A stretch of 18,698 nt of DNA from NCBI GenBank assembly GCA_028289805.1, contig JANQNI010000001.1, positions 1-18,698 on the forward strand, given 5' to 3'. Under the pieces are notes generated by a model. That model had not been told where the DNA came from. It saw only the letters and a list, made by a program, of their open reading frames with translations, and made no database searches. A program made the position numbers and the translations under genes. Below, in pieces: positions 1 to 6,513 of the stretch. Numbering within the stretch: position 1 is the first letter of the stretch; every line of letters begins with the position of its first letter. The stretch comes from Thermoplasmatota archaeon. Its GTDB lineage: Archaea > Thermoplasmatota > E2 > JACPAO01 > JAHFTW01.

Positions 1-355
1 CGCCGGCGGCAAGTCCCGCGCGCCGCAGGGGCCACAGCAGGAGGCCGGCGCCGACGTGGACGAGGCTGGGCCCCAGGAGGGCGACGGGCTCCACGGGGAC
101 GCGGCCGATGACGTTGTGGCCGAGCAGCGCGACGATCGCTCCCGCGACGACCCAGGCGAACGGCGGCGCGCGGAGGGTGGCGACGGCCGCGAGGACCATC
201 CCCAATCCGCTCAGGGTGCCGCCGAGGGCGAAGAACACCCAGTAGAAGCTGGGCTCGGCGACACTCGCCAGGGCCAGCAGGGCGCGCACGCCCACGACGA
301 CGGGGGCGACGAGCATCAGCGACAGGCCGACGGGCAGCAGCCGGGCGCGGTCCAC
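1..355 (-). CDS. Integral membrane protein, unknown function (C-terminus beyond window)
   Basis: Reading the minus strand from a GTG at 355 gives an open frame of 118 codons to the window edge, so the C-terminus is missing. The peptide begins VDRARLLPVGLSLMLVAPVV and holds about four hydrophobic helices, at roughly residues 7-29, 38-60, 66-85 and 92-112. The loops are short, with a basic stretch (PLRRAG) after the last visible helix. No cysteine is present in the visible part, which argues against a DsbB/VKOR-type oxidoreductase. I do not recognise a family. The start lies 25 nt after the stop of the TlpA-like gene on the same strand, so the two are probably co-transcribed. No ATG start is available in the frame, so GTG is chosen because it precedes the first helix. 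The hydrophobic pattern supports a real gene; the function is unknown. Confidence 0.6.
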   Translation of the reverse strand, partial: MDRARLLPVGLSLMLVAPVVVGVRALLALASVAEPSFYWVFFALGGTLSGLGMVLAAVATLRAPPFAWVVAGAIVALLGHNVIGRVPVEPVALLGPSLVHVGAGLLLWPLRRAGLAAG

Positions 356-380
356 GCGGGGGCGCAGCCGGGACGGGTCT

Positions 381-1010
381 TCAGGTTGACGCGGACCCGG
401 CGACGATGCGGCCCAGGACGTCGCGCGCCAGTTCCTCGTTGCCGCGCAGGGTGGTGCGGTCGGCGCGCTGGCCCTGCCAGACCGTGTCCACGGTGCCGTC
501 GGCGTCGAGGAAGACGGTGATGGGCTGGTAGCTCACTTGGAACAGGGGCCGGACCGCGTCGTCGGGGTCCCACCACTGCGCGCCGGGGGCCTCGGCGGCC
601 TCGCGGCGCATGGCGTCCTCGTAGCGTTGGCCGTCGATGCTGACGCTGACGAAGTCGACGCGGTCCCCGTAGTCCGCGTGCAGGGCGTGCAGGGAGGGCT
701 CCTCCGCCTCGCAGACGCTGCACCAGGAGGCCCAGATGTGAAACAGGACGGGGCGGCCGGCGTGGTCGGCCAGGGTGACGGGGTCGCCGTCCAGGTCCAC
801 CGCCTCGTAGTGGGGGGCGGGCTGGCCTTCCAGGGGGTGTCCGGTGCGGCCGTCGGCCGACTGCGTGCTGGCGACGGTGCCGCCGGGGCCGTCCTCGGCG
901 CTGCCACCGCCGCGGCCGGGGTCCATGGGCTCGGTGGCGGGGCCGTCCGTGGGCGCGGTGCAGCCGGCGAGCACCAGGGCGGTCGCGGCCAGGAGGGGAA
1001 GGAAGCGCAC
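381..1010 (-). CDS. TlpA/ResA-like thioredoxin-fold lipoprotein
   Basis: This 209-residue protein starts at GTG 1010 with a lipoprotein signal (MRFLPLLAATALVLAGC; lipid-attachment Cys17). A low-complexity Gly/Ser/Pro/Asp-rich spacer follows to about residue 60, then a TlpA/AhpC-like thioredoxin domain (65-200). The domain shows the family pattern PAPHYEAVDLDG, then HIWASWCSVC with the redox pair Cys97/Cys100, then the cis-proline loop YQPITVF (Pro163). Such proteins are membrane-anchored outside the cell and exchange thiols and disulfides in exported proteins or in cytochrome maturation. The active site is CSVC rather than the usual CxPC, which could alter its redox potential. It is followed by a membrane protein and divergently faces a cysteine-rich secreted protease. 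The fold assignment is secure; the direction (reductant, oxidant or isomerase) is not. Confidence 0.88.
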   Translation of the reverse strand: MRFLPLLAATALVLAGCTAPTDGPATEPMDPGRGGGSAEDGPGGTVASTQSADGRTGHPLEGQPAPHYEAVDLDGDPVTLADHAGRPVLFHIWASWCSVCEAEEPSLHALHADYGDRVDFVSVSIDGQRYEDAMRREAAEAPGAQWWDPDDAVRPLFQVSYQPITVFLDADGTVDTVWQGQRADRTTLRGNEELARDVLGRIVAGSAST

Positions 1011-1040
1011 GCACGGGACTTGGCGGGAGGGGGTCTTGGG

Positions 1041-1047
1041 GTTTTTC
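1041..1047 (-). promoter_or_regulatory. Possible AT-rich promoter element for the TlpA-like gene
   Basis: On the minus strand this reads GAAAAAC, the only A/T run in the 5' flank, with its A-tract 32-36 nt upstream of the GTG start. It could be a TATA-like element giving a very short leader. There is no clear Shine-Dalgarno sequence. Weak evidence. Confidence 0.3.
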
Positions 1048-1067
1048 CCAGGAGTCGACCCGCGCGG

Positions 1068-1084
1068 CCGGCCGGATCGGCCGG
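1068..1084. promoter_or_regulatory. Perfect inverted repeat between divergent genes
   Basis: CCGGCCG-GAT-CGGCCGG is a perfect 7-bp palindrome with a 3-bp centre. It lies in the 134-bp region between the divergent TlpA-like gene (start 1010) and the first metalloprotease (start 1145), about 32 bp upstream of the protease CTAA box. Position and symmetry fit a dimeric repressor or activator site. GC-rich DNA makes such palindromes fairly likely by chance, so this is only a candidate. Confidence 0.3.
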
Positions 1085-1115
1085 AAGTAGCTAGAAGAGT
1101 ACCTTCGCACGGACG

Positions 1116-1122
1116 CTAAATT
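1116..1122 (+). promoter_or_regulatory. TATA-like box (CTAAATT) of metalloprotease 1
   Basis: CTAAATT begins exactly 29 nt before the ATG at 1145, the spacing expected if transcription starts at or next to the start codon (leaderless mRNA). The same CTAA at the same distance precedes the two paralogous proteases. There is no Shine-Dalgarno sequence before the ATG, which agrees with leaderless initiation. Confidence 0.6.
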
Positions 1123-1144
1123 GACTCCGTATTCTCTACCCTCG

Positions 1145-2020
1145 ATGAAACTCCGGTCCCTCATCATCGCCTCCCTCCTGCTCCTGGTGACGCTCGCCGC
1201 CCCGGGAACCAACGCCGAGATCTGCCGCAACCGCAACGGCTGCGAGTTCTGGGACGACCTGTACCACGAGTACGTCCTGAACGACTTCGACACGGGCACC
1301 ATCGACGTCATCATCGTCCCCAGCGCCGGCCCCTACGCCCTGCGCGACGTCAGCACCATCGAGCGGAGCATCCAGATGTGGGAGGACGGCATCCGCGCCG
1401 GCGCCGACGACTGGATGGCCGACCGCTTCGACGTGCGCACGTACACCGTCGGCTTCGACGTCATCCCCGAGGCCGCCCTGAACGACCCCGAGGTCATCGT
1501 CCTCAGCAGCGAGCACAACCCGTTCCTGCTCTTCGGCATCGGCCTGGCCGTCCCCATCTCCTGGTGCCACGGCTTCGACGCCTACCCGAGCTCCTCCTGG
1601 CACCAGCACGAGGGGAGCGTGTGGGCGATGGCCAGCACGGAGTGCCAGGGCGGCGGCGACCAGTGCGTCGTCCTGAACACGAGCTTCCTGCTGGGCGGGG
1701 AGCGCCGCATGTTCGACCTCAACAGCCACGAGTTCGGCCACTGCCTCGGCATCGGCCACGTGGGCGACGCCATGGACTTCGACGCCAAGACGGTGCCCAT
1801 GCAGGACATCATGAGCTACCAGTACACGCCGAGCCAGGTCCACTGCGTCAGCACCCTGAACATCAAGGCGCTGCACGGCGTCTACGCCGACGCCCTGGGC
1901 GCGCCGGCGGGCCAGCCCCGCTACGACGGCGGCGAGTTCGTCCACATGCACCCCAGCGACTACGACCAGTTCGCGTGCAGCAACCCGGACGCGGCGATGG
2001 AAGTGCCGCTGCTGTCGTAG
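1145..2020 (+). CDS. Secreted metzincin-type zinc metalloprotease, paralog 1
   Basis: A 291-residue exported protein. MKLRSLIIASLLLLVTLAAP forms a signal peptide with a likely cut after GTNA (residue 24); unlike its paralogs it has no lipobox, so it is probably released. The catalytic signature is HEFGHCLGIGH (His195, Glu196, His199, His205), followed by the Met-turn DIMSY (Met223). Together these define the metzincin clan, closest in form to matrixins. Eight cysteines (27, 33, 141, 167, 174, 200, 234, 278) match those of both paralogs and could form four disulfides. The N-terminal block CEFWDDLYHEYV and a C-terminal LNIKALHGVYA block are also shared. The ATG at 1145 is preferred over an upstream in-frame TTG at 1121 because the latter overlaps the promoter box. 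It converges on the UspA-family gene. Substrate unknown. Confidence 0.85.
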   Translation: MKLRSLIIASLLLLVTLAAPGTNAEICRNRNGCEFWDDLYHEYVLNDFDTGTIDVIIVPSAGPYALRDVSTIERSIQMWEDGIRAGADDWMADRFDVRTYTVGFDVIPEAALNDPEVIVLSSEHNPFLLFGIGLAVPISWCHGFDAYPSSSWHQHEGSVWAMASTECQGGGDQCVVLNTSFLLGGERRMFDLNSHEFGHCLGIGHVGDAMDFDAKTVPMQDIMSYQYTPSQVHCVSTLNIKALHGVYADALGAPAGQPRYDGGEFVHMHPSDYDQFACSNPDAAMEVPLLS

Positions 2021-2033
2021 GCGGCGACGGCCG

Positions 2034-2060
2034 CCCCTTCCCCGCTCTCCCCCTCTCTCC
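2034..2060 (+). terminator. Pyrimidine-rich tract after metalloprotease 1, possible terminator
   Basis: Beginning 14 nt after the stop codon, the sense strand is almost pure C/T and ends with CCTCTCTCC (2052-2060). Archaeal termination depends on pyrimidine (U)-rich RNA. The same nonamer occurs on the transcript strand behind atpI and atpB. No strong hairpin is obvious. The tract sits between converging genes. Confidence 0.4.
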
Positions 2061-2080
2061 GCTTCGCGTGCCGCCGCGCG

Positions 2081-2521
2081 TCACGCGTCCGTGCGCACCA
2101 GCAGGACGTGGCAGCCGGCCTTGCGCACGAGCCGGCCGCCCTGGCTGAAGTGCAGCCGGTCGTGCAGCCGCGACGGCCCCAGGGCGTGCATCACCAGCAC
2201 GTCGTGGTCTTGGCTCTCCGAGACGATCTCGTCGATCACCTTGCCCTCCCGCTCCAGCAGTCGCGGCTCGACGCCGTGGGGCGTGCACCGGCGGGCGCCC
2301 TCCTCCAGCACCTCGAGGCACGCATGGTCCGTGGGCAGGAGACGGTCGTCGTGGTCCTCCTCCCAGATGCGCACCAGGTCCGGCGGGGCACCGTCGACGC
2401 CGTCCATGCGCACGGCCAGGAGGGTCACGTCGTGGGGCCCCGGCGCCAGCGCGCGCAGGCCGGCGTCGATGGCGTCGTAGCTGTCGTCGGTGCCGTCGAG
2501 GGGGAACAGGATGCGGGCCAC
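2081..2521 (-). CDS. Universal stress protein (UspA) family protein
   Basis: A 146-residue single-domain protein starting at GTG 2521 (MARILFPLDGTDDSYDAIDA). The start fits the family's first beta strand and leading Asp-Gly; nothing upstream in frame resembles Usp. The alpha/beta pattern ends in the typical final strand CHVLLVRT. The nucleotide-binding signature GxxGx9G(S/T) of ATP-binding Usp proteins is not intact: the region reads MHALGPSRLHDRLHFSQGG, so ATP binding is doubtful. Usp proteins are cytoplasmic and usually act in stress or metabolic adaptation, often as dimers. The gene lies 115 nt downstream of acs on the same strand with no clear promoter between them, so it may be co-transcribed with acs, a plausible link to energy or carbon state. 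Function beyond the fold is not determined. Confidence 0.8.
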   Translation of the reverse strand: MARILFPLDGTDDSYDAIDAGLRALAPGPHDVTLLAVRMDGVDGAPPDLVRIWEEDHDDRLLPTDHACLEVLEEGARRCTPHGVEPRLLEREGKVIDEIVSESQDHDVLVMHALGPSRLHDRLHFSQGGRLVRKAGCHVLLVRTDA

Positions 2522-2636
2522 GGACGCCCCCAGGGTGCGCGTGGCCTTGACGGGTGCGGTCGATTCCCGCGGGCGGCAACGCCCCACGCCCGCACCCCCG
2601 GCGCGTCCACGCGCGTCTGCCCGCGTCCGTGCGACC

Positions 2637-4577
2637 CTACGCCACCGGTGCCGCCCGCAGCGCCTCCACGACGGCGGGGTCCTCCAGGGTGCTCGTGTCC
2701 TGGGTGATCTCCTCGCCGCGGGCCACGGCGCGCAGGATGCGGCGCATGATCTTGCCGGAGCGGGTCTTGGGAAGCGCCTCGGCGAAGACGATGGCCTCCG
2801 GCCGCGCCGTCTTGCCGATCTCCTTGGCGACGTGGGCGCGCAGGTCCGCCTCGGTGGCCTCGCCGCGCAGGACGACGAAGGCGTGGATCGCCTCCCCCTT
2901 GACCTCGTGGGGGGCACCGACGACGGCCGCCTCCGCCACGGCGGGGTGCGAGACGAGCGCCGACTCCACCTCCATGGTGCCGATGCGGTGGCCGCTGACG
3001 TTGAGCACGTCGTCGAAGCGACCGAGGATCCAGTGGTCGCCGGCGGCGTCGCGGCGTGCGGTGTCGCCGGCGACGTAGAAGCGGCCGTCGAACAGGCCCC
3101 AGTACGTCTGCCTGTACCGCTCGGTGTCGCCCCAGACGCCGCGCAGCATCGAGGGCCAGGGCCGCGTGAAGACGAGGTAGCCTCCCTCGTCGCCCTGCAC
3201 GGGGCGGCCCTGCTCGTCCACGACGGCGGGGGCGAGGCCGGGCAGGGCGGGACCGCAACTGCCGGGGCGCAGCGTCGTCGCGCCGGGCAGGGGCGAGAGC
3301 AGGATGCCGCCGGTCTCCGTCTGCCACCACGTGTCGACGATGGGGCAGCGGCCGCCGCCGATGACGCGGTGGTACCACATCCACGCCTCCGGGTTGATGG
3401 GTTCGCCGACGGTGCCGAGGATGCGCAGGCTGGAGAGGTCGTGGCGGGCGGGCCAGTCGTCGCCGGCGCGCATGAGCGCCCGGATGGCGGTGGGGGCGGT
3501 GTAGAGGACCGTGACCTTGTGCTTCTCCACCACGTCCCAGAACCGGTCCGGCTGCGGGTACGTGGGTCCGCCCTCGTACATCACCACCGTGGCTCCGTTG
3601 GCCAGCGGGCCGTAGGTGAGGTAGGTGTGGCCGGTGACCCAGCCCACGTCGGCGGTGCACCAGTAGACGTCGTCGTCCTGGAGGTCGAAGACCCAGCGCG
3701 TGCTGAGGCGGGCCCACAGCATGTACCCGGCGGTGCCGTGGACGATGCCCTTCGGCTTGCCGGTGCTGCCGCTGGTGTAGAGGACGAACAGGGGGTCCTC
3801 GGCGCCCATGGACTCCGCATCGGTGACGGGCGCGAGGCCGGGGTCGGACTCCAGGTCGTGCCACCAGGCGTCGCGTCCCTCCGCCATCGGCACGTCCTCG
3901 CCGGTGCGCCGCAGCACCACGACGTCGGCCACGTCGGGGCAGGAGGCGAGGGCCTCGTCCACGCTCTGCTTCAGGGGGACGACCTTGCCGTTGCGGTAGC
4001 CGCCGTCGGCCGTCACGACGAGCCGGGCGCCCGTGTCCTGGATGCGGTCGGCGAGGCTCTGGGCGCTGAAGCCGGCGAAGACGACGCTGTGCGGTGCGCC
4101 GAGGCGGGCGCAGGCCAGCATCGCCACCACCACCTCCGGCACCATCGGCAGGTACAGCACCACCCGGTCGCCCCGCGCCACGCCGCGGCCGCGCAGGACG
4201 CCCGCGAAGCGACAGACCTGCTCGTGCAGGTCCCCGTAGGTGAGCCGGCGCACGGCGCCGTCCTCCGCCTCCCACGCGATGGCGACCTGGTCCGCGCGCT
4301 CCGGCAGGTGCCGGTCGAGGCACTGCACGCTGGCGTTCAGGGCGCCGTCGGAGAACCAACGATAAAACGGCGCGTCGGCGTCGTCCAGGACCTCCGTCGG
4401 TTCCCGGTCCCACACCAGTTCCTCCCGCGCCCGCGCGGCCCAGAACGCCTCCGGGTCCGCCTCCGCCTCCGCCACCAGCGCCTCCAGCCGCGCCGCGTCC
4501 ACGTGGGCACGGGCGGCGACGTCGGCGGCGGGCGGGAAGGCACGCTCCTCGTGCAACAGGGCGTCGAGACCGGTCAT
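2637..4577 (-). CDS. acs: Acetyl-CoA synthetase (AMP-forming)
   Basis: A 646-residue ANL-superfamily adenylate-forming enzyme that makes acetyl-CoA from acetate, ATP and CoA via acetyl-AMP in the cytoplasm. Motifs in order: phosphate loop YTSGSTGKPKG (267-277), DVGWVTGHTY (310-319), TWWQTETGG (416-424), whose second Trp matches the acetate-pocket Trp of bacterial Acs, GRFDDVLNVSGHRIG (519-533) around the hinge, and LPKTRSGK (602-609). Lys609 in that last motif is the catalytic lysine of the adenylation step, acetylated in bacterial homologs. Length matches the family (about 650). The ATG at 4577 is chosen because MTGLDALLHEERAFPP begins the family-typical N-terminus, while upstream codons are unrelated. 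It diverges from metalloprotease 2 and is followed by the UspA-family gene. A related propionyl-CoA synthetase is possible but the acetate-pocket residues favour Acs. Confidence 0.95.
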   Translation of the reverse strand: MTGLDALLHEERAFPPAADVAARAHVDAARLEALVAEAEADPEAFWAARAREELVWDREPTEVLDDADAPFYRWFSDGALNASVQCLDRHLPERADQVAIAWEAEDGAVRRLTYGDLHEQVCRFAGVLRGRGVARGDRVVLYLPMVPEVVVAMLACARLGAPHSVVFAGFSAQSLADRIQDTGARLVVTADGGYRNGKVVPLKQSVDEALASCPDVADVVVLRRTGEDVPMAEGRDAWWHDLESDPGLAPVTDAESMGAEDPLFVLYTSGSTGKPKGIVHGTAGYMLWARLSTRWVFDLQDDDVYWCTADVGWVTGHTYLTYGPLANGATVVMYEGGPTYPQPDRFWDVVEKHKVTVLYTAPTAIRALMRAGDDWPARHDLSSLRILGTVGEPINPEAWMWYHRVIGGGRCPIVDTWWQTETGGILLSPLPGATTLRPGSCGPALPGLAPAVVDEQGRPVQGDEGGYLVFTRPWPSMLRGVWGDTERYRQTYWGLFDGRFYVAGDTARRDAAGDHWILGRFDDVLNVSGHRIGTMEVESALVSHPAVAEAAVVGAPHEVKGEAIHAFVVLRGEATEADLRAHVAKEIGKTARPEAIVFAEALPKTRSGKIMRRILRAVARGEEITQDTSTLEDPAVVEALRAAPVA

Positions 4578-4599
4578 GCACGGCGCGATGGGTGCCCGC

Positions 4600-4607
4600 G
4601 TTGAAGA
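4600..4607 (-). promoter_or_regulatory. Possible weak TATA-like element of acs
   Basis: On the minus strand TCTTCAAC lies about 23-30 nt upstream of the acs ATG, the distance at which other genes here carry TATA or CTAA boxes. It is a poor match to a TATA box and is listed for its position only. Confidence 0.25.
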
Positions 4608-4649
4608 CCGTGGTGGGGAGGGGTGGCGGAGTGCCCCCCCAAGGCCCCT

Positions 4650-4665
4650 ACCAGAAAGGCTAAGC
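4650..4665 (+). promoter_or_regulatory. Promoter of metalloprotease 2 (ACCAGAA-N3-CTAAGC)
   Basis: ACCAGAA, three bases, then CTAAGC. The CTAA starts 29 nt before the ATG at 4689. The same ACCAGAA-N3-CTAAGC arrangement at the same distance precedes metalloprotease 3. ACCAGAA would occupy the BRE (TFB recognition) position and CTAA the TATA position. No Shine-Dalgarno precedes the ATG, so a leaderless mRNA is likely. Confidence 0.6.
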
Positions 4666-4688
4666 CGTTTGGCACAACGTTGGATGCG

Positions 4689-5630
4689 ATGCGCGCGGGC
4701 CTCACCACGCTCCTGATGCTCCTCGCGGCGGTCCTCTCCGGCTGCCTCGACACCGACCCCGAACGCCTCACCGGCGCCGACGCCGGCCCGGAAGCCGGCG
4801 CGGACGCCGCCGACCTGGAGCGCAACCGGGCCTTCCTGGAGGACCACCCCCAGTTCTGCGACAGCGAGGACGCCTGCAAGTTCTGGGACGACGACTACCA
4901 CCAGTACGTCGTCTACGACCTGGACACCACGGTCATCGACGTGGTCATCGTGCCGCCCGCGCCCGGAGCGAGCCCCCTCGACGAACTCGCCGCGTCCCGG
5001 CTGGCCGCCCAGGCGTGGAGCGACGGCATCGAGGCCCTGGGCCAGTCGTGGTTCACGGACAACTTCGCCATGAACGTCTACGCCGTCGGCGTCGACGTGC
5101 CCAGCCTCGACGCCGTGCAGGACCCCGAGATCATCGTCCTCTCCACCGCCGCCGTTCCAGACCGCTACGTAGGCATCGGCCTAGAGCCGAAGCAGTTCGG
5201 CTGCATCCTCCTCGGTGAGGAAACCCTCTACGAGTACCCCGTCCACGCCCACGGCGACGTCGAGGTCCGCGCATCCGACTGCACCGGCATCGGGTTCACC
5301 TGCTTCGCCATCAACGCCGGCCGCCTGTCGGACGTGCGCGCCCTGTACGACCTCATCGCCCACGAGATCGGCCACTGCCTCGGCGTCGGCCACGTCGGCG
5401 ACGCCGGGGACTTCCGCGCCCGCTACGCCCCCGTGGAGGACATCATGAGCTACCAGGGCAACCCGGAGCAGGTCCACTGCGTCAGCAACCTCAACGTGCG
5501 CACCCTGGAGGGCGTCTACGCCCACCTGCTGGACCGGCCCACGGAGGAGCACCTGCCCCGCGGCAGCTACCTGCCCATGGCGCCGTGGGACTACGCCCAG
5601 GTGGAGTGCGAGAACCCGCCCGGCATGTAG
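4689..5630 (+). CDS. Lipoprotein metzincin-type zinc metalloprotease, paralog 2
   Basis: A 313-residue paralog of the proteins at 1145 and 8148. The signal MRAGLTTLLMLLAAVLSGC ends in a lipobox (LSGC, Cys19), then an Ala/Asp/Glu-rich spacer to about residue 45, so the protein is probably anchored on the outer face of the membrane. Catalytic signature HEIGHCLGVGH (His225, Glu226, His229, His235) and Met-turn DIMSY (Met253). Conserved cysteines: 57, 63, 172, 198, 205, 230, 264, 307. Blocks shared with the paralogs include CKFWDDDYHQYV, DPEIIVLS, HVGDAGDF and VHCVSNLNVRTLEGVYA. The ATG at 4689 is chosen over an in-frame GTG at 4623 because it starts a proper lipoprotein signal and has the CTAA box at the expected distance. 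It diverges from acs and converges on the AIM24-like gene. Active-site residues are intact; the substrate is unknown. Confidence 0.87.
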   Translation: MRAGLTTLLMLLAAVLSGCLDTDPERLTGADAGPEAGADAADLERNRAFLEDHPQFCDSEDACKFWDDDYHQYVVYDLDTTVIDVVIVPPAPGASPLDELAASRLAAQAWSDGIEALGQSWFTDNFAMNVYAVGVDVPSLDAVQDPEIIVLSTAAVPDRYVGIGLEPKQFGCILLGEETLYEYPVHAHGDVEVRASDCTGIGFTCFAINAGRLSDVRALYDLIAHEIGHCLGVGHVGDAGDFRARYAPVEDIMSYQGNPEQVHCVSNLNVRTLEGVYAHLLDRPTEEHLPRGSYLPMAPWDYAQVECENPPGM

Positions 5631-5668
5631 GCGCGCAGGGGGCCCCGCCGACGTCGCGGTCCCCGCGC

Positions 5669-6388
5669 CTACCCGCGCATCAGGTTCCCGAGCAGGCCGG
5701 GGTTCTCCCCGCCGCTGCCGCCGCCCCCGCCACCCATGCGCGTGGAGAGCCACGCCAGGAAGCCCTGCGTGCTGCGGCTCTGGGTCCACACGGTGCCGGG
5801 GCCCGTGAACTCGCTGACGATGCCCTCGCCCGAAAACAGCGTGCTCTTGATGCCGCCCAGGCGGCGGATGTCGTGGTCGGTGCCGTGGGTGAAGGCGACG
5901 ATGTGGCCCGTGTCGACCACGAACCGCTCGCCGGCGGCGAGGGCCTTCTCCTCGATGGCGCCGTAGCTGCTGAGAATCAGGTCGCCGTGACCCGAGACCT
6001 TCAGCATCACGAATCCCTCCCCCGAGAAGAAGCCGCGGGCGCCGGCCCACTTGGTGTCCACGTCCAACTCGGGGCTGCTGGCGAGGTAGCTGCCGTCCTG
6101 GACGACGAGGGTCTGTCCCGCGAGCTGGGTGTGCCACAGGTCGCCGGGCAGCACCGGGCACAGGTGGACCACGCCGCCGTTGCCGGCCGTGAACGTGTTC
6201 TGGAAGAAGCTCTCGCCGCCCATCAGGCTGCGCTTGAGGCCCTTCATGATGCCGCCGGACGCGGTCTTGATGGAGACGTCGCCCTCCATGGCCAGCAGGG
6301 CGCCCGCCTCCGCCTTGACGGCCTCGCCGGGCCCGAGGGTGACGGCGGCCTTGGCGTAGCTGGGTCGGTGCGTGATGTCGACCTTCAT
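5669..6388 (-). CDS. AIM24 / TIGR00266 family protein
   Basis: A 239-residue protein, MKVDITHRPSYAKAAVTLGP onward, with the recognisable TIGR00266/AIM24 pattern: GALLAMEGDV, KGLKRSLMGGESFFQNTF, a VVQDGSYLAS strand, FFSGEGFVMLKVSG, LSSYGAIEE, VVDTGHIVAF, GIKSTLFSGEGIV and a final GPGTVWTQSRS. The family is an all-beta, tryptophan-RNA-binding-attenuator-like fold found in many bacteria and archaea. Its biochemical role is not settled; the yeast member affects mitochondrial inner-membrane architecture. The C-terminus adds a glycine run (GGGGGG) and GLLGNLMRG, a flexible tail. The ATG at 6388 is preferred since the family starts there and TTAT lies 26-29 nt upstream. It diverges from the helicase gene and converges on metalloprotease 2. 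Family secure, function unknown. Confidence 0.9.
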   Translation of the reverse strand: MKVDITHRPSYAKAAVTLGPGEAVKAEAGALLAMEGDVSIKTASGGIMKGLKRSLMGGESFFQNTFTAGNGGVVHLCPVLPGDLWHTQLAGQTLVVQDGSYLASSPELDVDTKWAGARGFFSGEGFVMLKVSGHGDLILSSYGAIEEKALAAGERFVVDTGHIVAFTHGTDHDIRRLGGIKSTLFSGEGIVSEFTGPGTVWTQSRSTQGFLAWLSTRMGGGGGGSGGENPGLLGNLMRG

Positions 6389-6412
6389 GGCGCCCGCACG
6401 CGCCGCCGGCGG

Positions 6413-6418
6413 GATAAC
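6413..6418 (-). promoter_or_regulatory. TATA-like box (GTTATC) of the AIM24-family gene
   Basis: On the minus strand GTTATC has its TTAT 26-29 nt upstream of the ATG at 6388, and no Shine-Dalgarno precedes the ATG. This fits a leaderless archaeal transcript. Confidence 0.5.
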
Positions 6419-6458
6419 GGCGCCGGGAGGAACCGGCGCGTCGCCGCACCCCATCAGC

Positions 6459-6464
6459 CTTATA
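6459..6464 (+). promoter_or_regulatory. TATA box (CTTATA) of the helicase gene
   Basis: CTTATA is the best TATA-like sequence in the intergenic region. It lies about 54 nt upstream of the ATG at 6514, predicting a start of transcription near 6486 and a leader of roughly 28 nt. That leader carries GGAAGGA (6501-6507), a Shine-Dalgarno match 6 nt before the ATG. This gene therefore seems to use a led, SD-dependent mRNA, unlike the proteases. Confidence 0.55.
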
Positions 6465-6513
6465 GGAGGGGCAAGTGGGAAACCCACCGGGGCCCGCCCT
6501 GGAAGGAACCCCG

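Noticed and set aside
56..520. Open frame of 154 codons on the plus strand
   Set aside because: Arg/Gly/Asp-rich composition without domains; it overlaps the minus-strand membrane protein and TlpA-like gene, which have clear features. A GC-rich shadow frame.
1121..1144. Upstream TTG start for protease 1
   Set aside because: It would overlap the CTAAATT promoter box and add residues before a complete signal peptide.
1705..1771. Archaemetzincin (M54) assignment for the proteases
   Set aside because: Archaemetzincins are cytosolic-type proteins with a second zinc site of four cysteines in a specific pattern after the HExxH motif; these are exported, with differently placed cysteines.
2425..4581. 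718-codon minus-strand frame overlapping acs
   Set aside because: Arg/Pro/Gly-rich shadow of acs in another frame. The acs frame has all catalytic motifs.
4623..4688. Upstream GTG start for protease 2
   Set aside because: It would place the promoter box within the gene and bury the lipoprotein signal 22 residues inside.
6475..6513. Upstream GTG start for the helicase
   Set aside because: Only about 15 nt after the TATA box, so it would lie before the expected transcription start; the ATG at 6514 has an SD.
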